Assembly (NCBI RefSeq): GCF_006442965.1
Contig: NZ_VFWX01000001.1
Span: 186,001-250,000 of the forward strand
From: Mesorhizobium sp. CU3
Lineage (GTDB): Bacteria > Pseudomonadota > Alphaproteobacteria > Rhizobiales > Rhizobiaceae
Direction of reading: 5' to 3'
Length of the DNA: 64,000 nucleotides
Position 1 is the stretch's first letter. Every line of letters begins with the position of its first letter. Shown here one piece after another: positions 8,834-18,251 of the stretch. The notes beneath the pieces are model-generated. The model had not been told where the DNA came from. It saw only the letters and a list, made by a program, of their open reading frames with translations, and ran no database searches. The translations under genes and the position numbers were made by a program.

Positions 8834-9694
8834 CTACGGCCTCCGAAACCCCGTCGGCCCACCGTAGAGATACCCTATACGTTCGACCGCCTCTTTCAGC
8901 CCTTCGCGCGAGACCAGCATGGTGTGGCCGTTGGCGTGGATCATCTCGTGGGCGTCGGTCATGATGGCGACATGGCCCTTCCAGAAGACGAGGTCACCGC
9001 GCCGCAGGCCGGAATAGTCAGGACCCGGCTCGAGCGGCGCTCCGATGCTCGCCGCCTGCATGTCGGAATCGCGCAGCACATCCTTGCCGGTCATGCGCAT
9101 CGCCAATTGCACCAGGCCGGAGCAGTCGATGCCGAAGCCGGAGTTTCCACCCCAGAGATAGGGCGTTCCGAGGAAGCTTTCCGCGACCGTGACGTAGTCG
9201 TCGGCCAATTCGGCGACTGGCCGCAGATGGCCGGCGATGATCGCCTGGCCGGAGGGTAGCAGCGCATAATGTGTGCCGCGCGTTTCGGCCGAGCCGGTGA
9301 CCGTTACCGTCGAGCCCATCGACAGCTGCCCGACGATCGGAAAGCGCAGGTCGGGTCCCGGATAGAGGAAGGTGCGCGGCACCGAGACGATGTGGGTGGG
9401 CGCGTGCTCCCTTGCGCTCAGCAGATTGTCGGCGACATAGCCGACATAGCCGTCGCGTTCGGCCTGCACCCAGGCCCAGCCCTCGGCATCCTCGAATACC
9501 AGCACGTCGTCGCCGAACAGCGCCTGCGTGTTGACGCCGGCATCGGGGCGCGGCGCCTTGCGCAGGTCGGCGACGGAAGTGGTGATGCGCGCCGGACGGC
9601 CGGCAACGAAACGCTCGGCCGTCACCTCGCCCTTCAGCCTGGCGTCGGCGAGGTCGGAACGGAAGGCGTGAAGGCGGGCATCCCTGGCGGTCAA
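8834..9694 (-). CDS. NlpC/P60 (C40) cell-wall peptidase with SH3 domains
   Basis: This 286-residue protein has two bacterial SH3-like segments (about residues 35-95 and 100-160) followed by an NlpC/P60 catalytic domain. The likely catalytic residues are C191 in the DCSGL motif, H241 in GHVAIM and H253. Such enzymes cleave peptidoglycan stem peptides, often gamma-D-Glu to diamino acid bonds. No clear signal peptide is present, so it may act on recycled muropeptides in the cytoplasm, as proposed for other signal-less relatives, or be exported another way. It lies 27 bases after the MarR-type gene and downstream of the M17 aminopeptidase, in a probable three-gene unit. Confidence 0.85.
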   Translation of the reverse strand: MTARDARLHAFRSDLADARLKGEVTAERFVAGRPARITTSVADLRKAPRPDAGVNTQALFGDDVLVFEDAEGWAWVQAERDGYVGYVADNLLSAREHAPTHIVSVPRTFLYPGPDLRFPIVGQLSMGSTVTVTGSAETRGTHYALLPSGQAIIAGHLRPVAELADDYVTVAESFLGTPYLWGGNSGFGIDCSGLVQLAMRMTGKDVLRDSDMQAASIGAPLEPGPDYSGLRRGDLVFWKGHVAIMTDAHEMIHANGHTMLVSREGLKEAVERIGYLYGGPTGFRRP

Positions 9695-9721
9695 ATCGAA
9701 AATCCAGTTGTTGGCAGTCGG

Positions 9722-10084
9722 TCAGATGGGCAGGTCATGCGCCCGGGCAACGATACCATCGCCGAAGCGCTCGACAAAGAGCGCGCCTTCGACCGTGCGT
9801 CTGATGAGCACGTTGCGCTTGTCGAGCTCGTCGCGGTGGCGCGAGACCAGCTTCAGCGCGCCCATCGTGTCGAGCGCGCGGGTGATGACCGGCTTGGTGA
9901 CGTTGAGCTTGGCCGCCAGCCCGCGCACCGTGTGCGGCGGCGGGTCGAGATAGATTGTGAACAGGATCGTCGTCTGGCGCATGGTGAGATCGGGCGCGCC
10001 GTCGCGCACCTGGCTCAGCATCACCTGCTGCCACAGTCGCAAGGCCTGGCTCGGTCGCATCGAGATCGACATGCGCATAAGCAT
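9722..10084 (-). CDS. MarR-type winged-helix transcriptional regulator
   Basis: This 120-residue protein has a winged helix-turn-helix: the region around residues 30-95 contains LTMRQTTILFTIY, then VRGLAAKLNVTKPVITRALDTM as the HTH and the wing SRHRDELDKRNVLI. It is shorter than classic MarR proteins and has little dimerisation helix at either end. The exact start is uncertain: ATGs at 10084, 10078 and 10072 are all in frame and none has a convincing ribosome-binding site. It sits between the M17 aminopeptidase and the NlpC/P60 gene, suggesting it regulates or is co-regulated with cell-wall peptide turnover genes. Confidence 0.75.
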   Translation of the reverse strand: MLMRMSISMRPSQALRLWQQVMLSQVRDGAPDLTMRQTTILFTIYLDPPPHTVRGLAAKLNVTKPVITRALDTMGALKLVSRHRDELDKRNVLIRRTVEGALFVERFGDGIVARAHDLPI

Positions 10085-10129
10085 GCCGGCAAATTGTTTC
10101 GGTTCCGTTTCAGTGGCGAGGTTTGGCCG

Positions 10130-11497
10130 CTATGCGCCGAAACGCCCCGCGATAACTCGTTCCAGCGCACGGATGCCTTGCGCCTCGCCGCCGGTCGGGC
10201 CGTAAGGACGGTCGGCGGGGTTCCAGGCGAAGATGTCGAAATGCGCCCAGCCAGGGGTCTTCTCGACGAAGCGTTTGAGGAAAAGCGCGGCGGTAATCGA
10301 TCCGGCAAAGCCGTCGGTGGTGACGTTGTTGATCTCGGCGACCTTGGAGGAGAGCTTCGCGTCGTAAGGGTGCCACAACGGCATGCGCCACAACGGGTCC
10401 TCTACCGCAACGGAAGCGGTCGCCAGTTCGGACGCCAGCGCCTCGTCGTTCGTGTAAAAGGGCGGCAGGTCGGGACCCAGCGCAACGCGGGCGGCGCCGG
10501 TTAGCGTCGCCATGTCGATGAGCAGCGCCGGCTGTTCCTCGTCCGCCAGCGCCAGCGCGTCGGCGAGGATCAGCCGCCCTTCGGCGTCGGTGTTGCCTAT
10601 CTCGACGGTGATGCCCTTGCGGCTTCTCAGCACATCGCCCGGACGGAAGGCATTGCCGGCGATCGAGTTCTCGACTGCAGGGATCAGCACGCGCAGCCGG
10701 ACATTCGATTTCGCGGCCATGATCATCGAGGCGAGGCCCAGCACATTGGCGGCGCCGCCCATGTCCTTCTTCATCAACAGCATGCCCGACGACGGCTTGA
10801 TGTCGAGACCGCCGGTGTCGAAGCAGACGCCCTTACCGACCAGCGTCACTTTCGGCGCATCGGCCGGCCCCCAGTTGATGTCGACCAGCCGCGGCGCGTC
10901 GGTGGAGGCGCGGCCGACCGCGTGGATCATCGGGAAATTACGCGCCAGGAGATCGTCGCCGCGGATCACCGAGATATCGGCATCGTGCGCGGCGGAAAGT
11001 TTCCGGGCTGCTTCCTCCAGTTCGTCCGGCCCCATGTCGTTGGTCGGCGTGTTGACGAGATCGCGAACCAGGAAGACCCCGTCGGCGATTCGGCCGACAT
11101 GGGCGCCGTCGGCGCCTTCCGGAAGCGCGAAGCGCAAGACCTTGCCGGGCTTCTTGCCGTATCGAGTGAAGACATAACCGCCGAGCACCAGCGCGAGCGC
11201 CGCAAGGTCGGGCTGCCGCGCCTCGGAGGCGAAATGCCAGTCGCCTTCCGGCAAAGCCCTTGCGAGAGTGCCCGTGCCGAGAACGCCGTCGCCATCGCCG
11301 ATGCCGAACAAAGCGCCGGCGATCGCGCCATTGTCGCCTGGCAGCAGCAGCGTGCGTCCGGCTTCGCCCGAAAACCCATTGGCGGTCGCCCACCCCATTG
11401 CGGTCGATGAAAGGGGGAGACCGTTCAGGCCGTCCTTTCCCACAAGGTAGACCGGCAAGGCGGCTTGCGGCTTCTGTTCAACGAGTTCCACAGGCAT
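10130..11497 (-). CDS. Leucyl aminopeptidase family protein (M17)
   Basis: This 455-residue M17 metallopeptidase shows the metal-binding and active-site signatures VGKGVCFDTGGLDIK and NTDAEGRLILADAL, in the normal order for the family. The N-terminal domain (about residues 1-140) is divergent, as is usual. It removes N-terminal residues from peptides in the cytoplasm using two metal ions. It is the first gene of a likely unit with the MarR-type regulator and the NlpC/P60 peptidase. It is divergent from tadD, with 122 bases between. Confidence 0.9.
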   Translation of the reverse strand: MPVELVEQKPQAALPVYLVGKDGLNGLPLSSTAMGWATANGFSGEAGRTLLLPGDNGAIAGALFGIGDGDGVLGTGTLARALPEGDWHFASEARQPDLAALALVLGGYVFTRYGKKPGKVLRFALPEGADGAHVGRIADGVFLVRDLVNTPTNDMGPDELEEAARKLSAAHDADISVIRGDDLLARNFPMIHAVGRASTDAPRLVDINWGPADAPKVTLVGKGVCFDTGGLDIKPSSGMLLMKKDMGGAANVLGLASMIMAAKSNVRLRVLIPAVENSIAGNAFRPGDVLRSRKGITVEIGNTDAEGRLILADALALADEEQPALLIDMATLTGAARVALGPDLPPFYTNDEALASELATASVAVEDPLWRMPLWHPYDAKLSSKVAEINNVTTDGFAGSITAALFLKRFVEKTPGWAHFDIFAWNPADRPYGPTGGEAQGIRALERVIAGRFGA

Positions 11498-11533
11498 TCG
11501 ATGGTCTCCAGCCGAGCTTCGAGTCGGCGCTTC

Positions 11534-11548
11534 TTAACGGTCCGTTAG
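11534..11548. promoter_or_regulatory. CtrA-like box upstream of tadD
   Basis: TTAA-N7-TTAG (TTAACGGTCCGTTAG) differs by one base from the alphaproteobacterial CtrA consensus TTAA-N7-TTAA. It lies 72 bases before the tadD start, in the divergent gap with the aminopeptidase. Similar boxes precede other tad units in this window. Confidence 0.45.
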
Positions 11549-11619
11549 GGTTAACAGAATATTTCTGCGGGAGGGAAGACGGCCAGCCAATGGCCGCGCA
11601 GGAATGGAGACCGGTTGCG

Positions 11620-12447
11620 ATGCCGTCCAAAGCTTTGACCTTCACGAGCAAGCGTCTGATCACCACGGCTTTTATAGCGGCACTTGCCGCCAGTGTCGCG
11701 GGCTGCGGCAGTACCAGCAGCATGACCACCGGTTCCATCTCCCGCTCCGACAGCAGGCCGCTGGAGACGATGTCGGCCACCGAGCTGCACACCGCCACGA
11801 CGAGGCTCGGAGAGTCCTACGCCAGGAACCCCAACGACAAGCGGCTGGCGATGAATTTCGCGGCGGCGCTGCAGATGGATGGCGATGCCGACCAGTCGCT
11901 CGCCGTGATGCGCAAGCTGGCGATCGCTTATCCGAAGGATCGCGACGTGCTTGCCGCCTATGGCAAGGCGCTTGCCGCCAACGGCCAGTTCGAGCCGGCG
12001 CTGGACGCCGTGCGCCGCGCGCAGACGCCGGAGTATCCGGACTGGAGGCTGGTGTCGGCGGAAGCCGCGATCCTCGACCAGATGGGGCAGAAGGACGAGG
12101 CACGCCAGGACTACCGCAAGGCGCTGGAGCTCAAGCCGAACGAACCCTCGGTGCTGTCCAATCTTGGCATGTCCTATGTGCTCGAGGGCGATCTGCGCAC
12201 CGCCGAGACCTATATGCGCACCGCCGTGCAGCAACCCAATGCCGACAGCCGCGTGCGGCAGAACCTGGCTCTGGTCGTCGGCCTGCAGGGCCGGTTCGAC
12301 GAGGCCGAGAAGATCGCCGCGCAGGAGCTTTCGCCCGAGCAGGCGCAGGCCAATGTCGCCTATCTGCGCCAGATGCTTGCCCAGCAGAACGCCTGGAACC
12401 AGCTCAAGGATCAGGACAAGAGCAAGGCGAAGACCGCGACCAACTGA
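11620..12447 (+). CDS. tadD: Tad pilus assembly TPR lipoprotein TadD
   Basis: This 275-residue protein has a lipoprotein signal ending in the lipobox AGC with C29, followed by tetratricopeptide repeats from about residue 55 to 240. TadD is the outer-membrane pilotin-like lipoprotein of the Tad (Flp) pilus secretion system. The ATG at 11620 is preferred because it places a lysine-rich n-region directly before the hydrophobic segment; an in-frame ATG at 11590 would add ten residues. In many tad loci tadD follows tadC on the same strand. Here it is convergent to tadC and separated from it by a bidirectional terminator, so it has its own promoter. Confidence 0.85.
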   Translation: MPSKALTFTSKRLITTAFIAALAASVAGCGSTSSMTTGSISRSDSRPLETMSATELHTATTRLGESYARNPNDKRLAMNFAAALQMDGDADQSLAVMRKLAIAYPKDRDVLAAYGKALAANGQFEPALDAVRRAQTPEYPDWRLVSAEAAILDQMGQKDEARQDYRKALELKPNEPSVLSNLGMSYVLEGDLRTAETYMRTAVQQPNADSRVRQNLALVVGLQGRFDEAEKIAAQELSPEQAQANVAYLRQMLAQQNAWNQLKDQDKSKAKTATN

Positions 12448-12475
12448 GCGAGACGATCGAATTCCAACGAACCAG

Positions 12476-12505
12476 AAAGCCGCGCGGCCGTCGCCGCGCG
12501 GCTTT
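12476..12505. terminator. Bidirectional intrinsic terminator between tadD and tadC
   Basis: A 12-bp perfect stem (AAAGCCGCGCGG with its complement) and short loop sits 28 bases after the tadD stop. Both flanks carry A or T tracts, so it can serve tadD and the convergent tadC. Confidence 0.8.
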
Positions 12506-12516
12506 AATCTTTGCTT

Positions 12517-12573
12517 TGATGCATCTCGTTGTCCTAGAACCGCTACACACTTCTGGGCGACATGCATTGGTTT
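12517..12573. repeat. Intergenic inverted repeat, copy 1
   Basis: ATGCATCTCG at the left and CGACATGCAT at the right are the tips of an imperfect inverted repeat just downstream of the terminator. Its right arm (TGGGCGACATGCATTGG) recurs with one change at about 28080-28097. I associate this type of element with intergenic repeats of Mesorhizobium; that is from memory and was not searched. Confidence 0.6.
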
Positions 12574-12590
12574 GATGCGGACAGGGCCGC

Positions 12591-13607
12591 CTATTGGCTC
12601 GACGAACTGTGCTGATCGCCGAAGATGCCGCGCTGGCTGACCTGGATGCCGGCCGGGCCAAGGATGATGGCGAACAGGACCGGCAGGAAGAACAGGATCA
12701 TCGGCACGGTGAGCTTCGGCGGCAACGCGGCGGCCTTCTTCTCGGCCGCGTTCATGCGCATGTCGCGGCTTTCCGAGGCGAGCACGCGCAGCGCATGCGC
12801 CACCGGCGTGCCGTAGCGCTCGGCCTGGACCAGCGCCTGGGATACCGACCGCACCGATTCCAGGCCGGTGCGGCTCGCCAGGTTTTCATAGGCGACCTTG
12901 CGGTCCTGCAGGTAGGAGAGCTCGGCGTTGGTGAGCACGAACTCTTCCGCGAGCGCCACCGACTGCGCGCCGATCTCGTCGGCGACCCTGCGAAGTGCCG
13001 CTTCCACCGACATGCCGGATTCGACGCAGATCAGCATCAGGTCTAGCGCATCCGGCCATGCCATCTGGATCGATTGCTTACGCTTGGACGCGCGGTTGTT
13101 GACGTAGATGATCGGCGCGTAGAAGCCGCCATAGGCGACGACGACGCAGACGAAGAGCTTGACGAAGGCCGGCTGCAGCGGCAGGCCGCCGAGCAGGAAC
13201 AGATAGACGGCCGCGAGCGCAAAGCCAACGAATGGCAGGATCAGGCGGAAGAACAGGAAACGCGTCAGCGGATTCTGACCGCGGAAACCGGCCACCTTGA
13301 GCTTTTGCAGCGTGCTTTCATCGGCAAGCGCACGCCTCAGATCCAGACGATCGACGATGTTGCGCATGCCGACCGACTGCTGCTCGCGCAGACCCCTGCG
13401 CCGATTGTCGGCCTCGTTGGCCAAACGTTGACGCTGCTTGGCGCGCAGCTCGTCGCGCTCCAGCGCCACGCTTTTCATGCGCGCCTTGAGCGAATCGCCG
13501 CCGAGCGCCGGCATGACCGTGAAAACGGTCGCGAACACAGCGATGCCGACCAGAAGCGCGATCAGAAAGGAAGGGTCGGTGAGGGTTTTGATGACCTGGT
13601 CTGTCAT
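12591..13607 (-). CDS. tadC: Tad pilus inner-membrane platform protein TadC
   Basis: This 338-residue type II secretion F-domain protein has an N-terminal membrane segment (about residues 10-32), a paired segment near 110-160, the F domain around 175-300 and a C-terminal membrane segment. With TadB it forms the inner-membrane platform that the CpaF ATPase drives. It follows tadB after 12 bases and is the last gene of the cpaBCDEF-tadBC operon. Confidence 0.92.
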   Translation of the reverse strand: MTDQVIKTLTDPSFLIALLVGIAVFATVFTVMPALGGDSLKARMKSVALERDELRAKQRQRLANEADNRRRGLREQQSVGMRNIVDRLDLRRALADESTLQKLKVAGFRGQNPLTRFLFFRLILPFVGFALAAVYLFLLGGLPLQPAFVKLFVCVVVAYGGFYAPIIYVNNRASKRKQSIQMAWPDALDLMLICVESGMSVEAALRRVADEIGAQSVALAEEFVLTNAELSYLQDRKVAYENLASRTGLESVRSVSQALVQAERYGTPVAHALRVLASESRDMRMNAAEKKAAALPPKLTVPMILFFLPVLFAIILGPAGIQVSQRGIFGDQHSSSSQ

Positions 13608-13619
13608 TGGTTCCGCGCC

Positions 13620-14633
13620 CTAGACTTCGAAGTTCATCATCTTGCGCATCACCAGGATGCCAATCGACATCCAGACGCCAGCGCAGCCGAGGATCAGGTT
13701 GCCGACGTTGGTGGTGAACAGCGGCATGATGTAGTTCGGACTGGACAGATAGACCAGGAAGGCGACGACGAAAGGCAAGGCGCCGATGATGATGGCGGAT
13801 GCCTTGGCTTCCATCGACAGCGCCGCCACCTTGGCCTTCATCTTCTTGCGGTCGCGCAGCACGCGCGACAGGTTGCCCAGAGCCTCCGACAGATTGCCGC
13901 CGGCCTGCGACTGGATCTGGATGACGATGCCGAAGAAGCCGGCCTCCGTGCATGGCATGGTCTCGGACATGCGCATGGCGGCGTCGGGTACCGACATGCC
14001 GAGTTGCTGGGAATCGACGATGCGGCGGAACTCGGACCGGACCGGCTCCGGCGATTCATTGGCGATCAGGCGGATCGCGTCGTTCAGAGGCAGGCCGGAC
14101 TTGACCGCGCGCACGATGATATCGAGCGCATTCGGAAACTCTTCCAGGAACGCCTTCACCCGGCGTTTGCGGCGAAACGAGACGAACCAGCGCGGCACGC
14201 CGAGCCCGCCCACCAACAGGGCGCCCGGCAGAACCCACAAGGGCGCCTTGACGAAATAGAGAAGAAACGTCAGCACGATGCCGCAGACAGCCGAATAGAT
14301 GTAGAACCGCTCGATCGAAACTTGCATACCGGCCTGGCGGATCTGAACCTTCAGCGGCGGTTTGCGCATGTTGCGGTCGGTGTTCTTCTGCTTCTCGTCG
14401 AGCTGCTTCAACGAGTCCTGGACGTTCTTGCGCCGCTTTACCGCTTCTGCGGCGCGGTCGCGCGTGGCCTTGACCACCGACCGGTCGGTCTCGGCCGTCT
14501 TGACGGTCTGGAGCCGCTTGCCGGCCTGCTTTTCGTTGTCGATACGATTGAACAGGAAAGCATAGGCCACCGCGCCGGCGCTGAAGCCGGCCAGCACGAC
14601 AAAAGCCAGTACGGTGGTTTCAATTCCGAACAT
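13620..14633 (-). CDS. tadB: Tad pilus inner-membrane platform protein TadB
   Basis: This 337-residue F-domain protein has an N-terminal membrane segment (about residues 5-28), a charged linker, a membrane pair near 110-145, the F domain near 160-290 and C-terminal membrane segments. It partners TadC in the pilus platform. It starts 17 bases after the cpaF stop. The length and topology are normal for TadB. Confidence 0.92.
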   Translation of the reverse strand: MFGIETTVLAFVVLAGFSAGAVAYAFLFNRIDNEKQAGKRLQTVKTAETDRSVVKATRDRAAEAVKRRKNVQDSLKQLDEKQKNTDRNMRKPPLKVQIRQAGMQVSIERFYIYSAVCGIVLTFLLYFVKAPLWVLPGALLVGGLGVPRWFVSFRRKRRVKAFLEEFPNALDIIVRAVKSGLPLNDAIRLIANESPEPVRSEFRRIVDSQQLGMSVPDAAMRMSETMPCTEAGFFGIVIQIQSQAGGNLSEALGNLSRVLRDRKKMKAKVAALSMEAKASAIIIGALPFVVAFLVYLSSPNYIMPLFTTNVGNLILGCAGVWMSIGILVMRKMMNFEV

Positions 14634-14650
14634 CGACCGGTGCCCCTGCG

Positions 14651-16141
14651 TCAGTCAGCGCGCTTCTCCATGGCTTCGAGCGCGTTGGCAAGGCGCTGCT
14701 CCTCGCCATAGTAGCGGGCGCGGTCCCAGAAGTGCGGTCGGCCGATGCCTGTCGACACATGCTCGCCGACCAGCCGGCCGCCCGCGTCCTCGCCCTTGAT
14801 GTTGTAGAGGACGAGGTCCTGGGTGATGATCACGTCGCCTTCCATGCCGATCACCTCGGTGATGTGGGTGATGCGGCGCGATCCGTCGCGCAGGCGGGCG
14901 GCCTGGATGATCACGTCGATCGAGCCGACGATGATTTCGCGCACCGTGCGCTGCGGCAACGAATAGCCGCCCATGGCGATCATCGATTCCATACGGTTGA
15001 GGCATTCGCGCGGGCTGTTCGAGTGGATCGTGCCCATCGAGCCGTCATGGCCGGTGTTCATCGCCTGCAACAGGTCGAACACCTCGGGTCCGCGCACTTC
15101 GCCGACGATGATCCGCTCGGGCCGCATGCGCAGGCAGTTCTTGACCAGGTCGCGCATGGTGACCTCGCCCTCGCCCTCGAGATTGGGCGGCCGGGTTTCG
15201 AGACGGACCACATGCGGCTGCTGCAATTGCAGTTCCGCCGAGTCCTCGCAGGTGATGATGCGCTCCTCGCGGTCGATGTAGTTGGTCAGGCAGTTGAGCA
15301 GCGTCGTCTTGCCGGAGCCGGTGCCGCCCGAGATGACGATATTGCAGCGGACGCGACCGATGATCTTGAGAATGTCGGCGCCCTGCGTCGAGATGGCGCC
15401 GAATTTGACCAGCTGATCGAGCGTCAGCTTGTCCTTCTTGAACTTGCGGATGGTGAGCGCGGTGCCGTCGATGGAAAGCGGCGGCGCGATGACGTTGACG
15501 CGCGAGCCGTCGGGAAGGCGCGCATCGCAGATTGGGCTCGATTCATCGACGCGGCGGCCGACCTGGCTGACGATGCGCTGGCAGATGTTGAGCAGTTGCT
15601 GGTTGTCGCGGAAACGGATGCCGGTCTGTTCGACCTTGCCGTTGACTTCGATGTAGACGTTCTTGGAGCCGTTGACCATGATGTCGGCGATATCGTCGCG
15701 GGCGAGCAAAGGCTCCAGCGGCCCGTAGCCGAGCACGTCGTTGCAGATATCCTCGAGCAGTTCCTCCTGCTCGGAAATCGACATCGCGAAATTCTTAATC
15801 GCGATGATGTCGTTGACGATGTCGCGGATTTCCTCGCGCGCGCTCTCGGGATCGAGCTTTGCAAGCTGCGACAGGTCGATCGTGTCGATGAGCGCCGAAA
15901 AGACCTGGCTCTTGGTGTCGTAGTAGGTCTCCGAGCGTTCGCGCTGAACCCTTCTCGGCGGTTCGGGCGCCATGGGCGGCGCCTCGACCGGACGACGGGC
16001 CGGCGGCGCGGCGGCAGGCGCGCCGGGCGATGGCGTGGCGGGCCGCTCGGGCGCGATCGTCGCGGCGGCGGGAGCGGATGCTGGCGGACGGAATTCGGGC
16101 GTTGCCCGGTTGCCGTCGTCGGTGCCTCTTCTACCAAACAT
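14651..16141 (-). CDS. cpaF: Tad pilus ATPase CpaF (TadA)
   Basis: This 496-residue type II/IV secretion ATPase has a proline and alanine-rich N-terminal extension (residues 1-70), Walker [14 protein letters not shown] near residue 275, and a Walker B region [12 protein letters not shown] followed by the His-box [14 protein letters not shown]. It powers both assembly and retraction of Tad pili in characterised systems. It lies 30 bases after cpaE. All catalytic motifs appear intact. Confidence 0.94.
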   Translation of the reverse strand: MFGRRGTDDGNRATPEFRPPASAPAAATIAPERPATPSPGAPAAAPPARRPVEAPPMAPEPPRRVQRERSETYYDTKSQVFSALIDTIDLSQLAKLDPESAREEIRDIVNDIIAIKNFAMSISEQEELLEDICNDVLGYGPLEPLLARDDIADIMVNGSKNVYIEVNGKVEQTGIRFRDNQQLLNICQRIVSQVGRRVDESSPICDARLPDGSRVNVIAPPLSIDGTALTIRKFKKDKLTLDQLVKFGAISTQGADILKIIGRVRCNIVISGGTGSGKTTLLNCLTNYIDREERIITCEDSAELQLQQPHVVRLETRPPNLEGEGEVTMRDLVKNCLRMRPERIIVGEVRGPEVFDLLQAMNTGHDGSMGTIHSNSPRECLNRMESMIAMGGYSLPQRTVREIIVGSIDVIIQAARLRDGSRRITHITEVIGMEGDVIITQDLVLYNIKGEDAGGRLVGEHVSTGIGRPHFWDRARYYGEEQRLANALEAMEKRAD

Positions 16142-16171
16142 GATCGACTACCCGATGCCGCTCGATCAGCG

Positions 16172-17461
16172 TCATTTCTTGTTGCGTGAGAGCTTGCCGA
16201 GGATCGAGCCCAGGCCTGCTTTTTTCTTAGCCTTGATCTCGCTGCGCCCGGTCAGCACATGCGCAATCTCGTTGATGGTGGCGACGACCGGGTTCTTGGC
16301 ATCCATTTCGCTGAGCATGCGGCCGTTGTTGGCCGCATTGCCGAACAGCAGCGGTTCGAAGTTGATCACCGCCATCGGCGTGATGCCGAGCGGCTCGGCG
16401 AAATCCGAAGACGCGATCTCGGGCCGTTTCGGCACGCCGGCCTGGTTGATGACCAGCTTCGGCGGCGGGTCGTTCGGACGCAGCCGCTTCAGCATATCGA
16501 CCATGTTCTTGGTGTTGCGAAGATTGGCTAGCTCGGGCGTGGCCGTGATGACGACCTCGTCGGCCTTGATCAGCGTGCTCTTGGTCCATCCGCTCCAGAC
16601 ATGCGGCACATCGAGCACGAGCAGGGGCGCGCTGCGCTGCGCCGTCTCGATGATCTGCGAGAAGGCCTCGGAGTCGAAATCATAGACCCGCTCCAGCGTC
16701 GAGGGCGCGGCAAGCAGCGACAGGTGCTCGGCGCATTGCGCCAGCAACCGGTCGAGATAGACCTCGTCGACCCGCTCAGGCGAAAACACCGCTTCGGCGA
16801 TGCCTTGCGCCGGGTCCTGGTCGAAATTGATGTTGGCGGTGCCGAAAGCGAGGTCGAGATCGGCGATGACGACCTCGGACTTGAACAGCGAAGACATCGC
16901 CCAGGCAACGTTGTGAGCGATGGTCGAAGAACCGACGCCGCCCTTGGCGCCGATGAAGGCGATGGAGCGGCCGATCGGCTCCGATTCCGGATCGACGAAG
17001 ATCGACGACACGACGCTGACGATGTCGGTCATCGAGACCGGGGCAATGACATACTCGGAAATGCCGGAACGGATAAGCTCGCGGTACAGGCCGACGTCAT
17101 TGTAGTGGCCGATGACCACCACTTTGGAGGACGGATCGCAATATTCCGACAGCTGAGTAAGCTGTTCAAGCAACTGCTTCGGCTCGCTGCGCGATTCCAG
17201 CAGGATCAGGTTCGGTGTCGGCGCGGTCTGGTAGAACTCGATCGCCGTCGGGATGCCGCCCATATGTACCTTGAGATGCGCCTTAGCCATGCGGCGGTCC
17301 TCGCCGGCGCGCTCGACAGGATTGGCGACGCCCTCGGTCTCGCAGAAGGCCTGGATCGAAATGCGCGGCACCGGACGCAGCGCCTGCATGGCGGCAATGT
17401 CCTGCTGCGATATCTCGCCGGTATCCGCAGGCGTGTCGTAGGCAAGATTGCTCATCGTCAT
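16172..17461 (-). CDS. cpaE: Tad pilus localisation ATPase CpaE (TadZ)
   Basis: This 429-residue protein combines an atypical receiver-like N-terminal domain (about residues 45-150) with a MinD/ParA-type ATPase. The deviant Walker A is visible as FIGAKGGVGSSTIA near residue 170. CpaE/TadZ places the pilus machinery, at the cell pole in Caulobacter. It sits 40 bases after cpaD and 30 bases before cpaF. Confidence 0.92.
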   Translation of the reverse strand: MTMSNLAYDTPADTGEISQQDIAAMQALRPVPRISIQAFCETEGVANPVERAGEDRRMAKAHLKVHMGGIPTAIEFYQTAPTPNLILLESRSEPKQLLEQLTQLSEYCDPSSKVVVIGHYNDVGLYRELIRSGISEYVIAPVSMTDIVSVVSSIFVDPESEPIGRSIAFIGAKGGVGSSTIAHNVAWAMSSLFKSEVVIADLDLAFGTANINFDQDPAQGIAEAVFSPERVDEVYLDRLLAQCAEHLSLLAAPSTLERVYDFDSEAFSQIIETAQRSAPLLVLDVPHVWSGWTKSTLIKADEVVITATPELANLRNTKNMVDMLKRLRPNDPPPKLVINQAGVPKRPEIASSDFAEPLGITPMAVINFEPLLFGNAANNGRMLSEMDAKNPVVATINEIAHVLTGRSEIKAKKKAGLGSILGKLSRNKK

Positions 17462-17501
17462 GCTCTTCCCGTGACCCTTGTTTCCCTCATTCGACGCGGC
17501 T

Positions 17502-18251
17502 TCAGTAAGTCACTTCCGAATTGCCGAGGAACTCGTTCGAAATGCCCCTTGCACGGTAGACGTCGATCACCGCGCCGCGATTCTCGGCGTCGATCTCGGA
17601 CTGCTTGCGCGGCCCGATCAGATCGTTCGGATTGGCCACCTGAGCCGCAAGGTTGTTCTGATAGGAGCAGCCGAAGTCGGCATAGTGCTTGTTCTCCGAC
17701 GTGTCGGTCAGATCATCGGGCCAACGCCCGCATTTGTCGGTCTGGGCGCGCACCGCGACAAAGGCGACGCGCACCGGCGCGGACGCCTCGGGCACGGCCG
17801 ACTGATAGGACGTCATGACGATACGGTTGCGCTTGACGCCGGCGGCCATGGCGAGCCTGGCGAAATCACGACCCGCGGCCCGGGCGGCCGCTTCGTTGGC
17901 CGATCCGGCCGGCATCGCAATCGTCAAAGCAGGCGCGGCGCTCTTGTCATAGCCGTCGAGAAAGCCGAGCAGCGCATCGCGCTGGGCGCCGGTCATGCCG
18001 CGGTCGCCGGCGCCGACCGGCAGATCGATCTTCTGATTCTTTTCGGCAATGACGATCGGATGGGTCGTGCGGTAGTCGTCCGGGACCGATCCGACGGTGA
18101 TGCTGTCGCGATTCGCGCAACCGGCGAGCAAGGCCGTGACGGCGATCGCCAGTACCGGAACCGCAGACCGGCGGATCCTTGCGATGCCGGCTGGAGCCCG
18201 GACCGTCATGTGCTTCGATGGAGACTTGGACATATCCGGATTCCCGCTCAC
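17502..18251 (-). CDS. cpaD: Tad pilus lipoprotein CpaD
   Basis: This 249-residue protein matches the CpaD family of outer-membrane lipoproteins. A hydrophobic stretch ends in the lipobox LLAGC with C45. The first 44 residues are long for a signal peptide, so the true start may be one of the downstream Mets (M7 or M15). The annotated ATG overlaps the cpaC stop by four bases. It should assist the CpaC secretin. Confidence 0.88.
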   Translation of the reverse strand: MSGNPDMSKSPSKHMTVRAPAGIARIRRSAVPVLAIAVTALLAGCANRDSITVGSVPDDYRTTHPIVIAEKNQKIDLPVGAGDRGMTGAQRDALLGFLDGYDKSAAPALTIAMPAGSANEAAARAAGRDFARLAMAAGVKRNRIVMTSYQSAVPEASAPVRVAFVAVRAQTDKCGRWPDDLTDTSENKHYADFGCSYQNNLAAQVANPNDLIGPRKQSEIDAENRGAVIDVYRARGISNEFLGNSEVTY

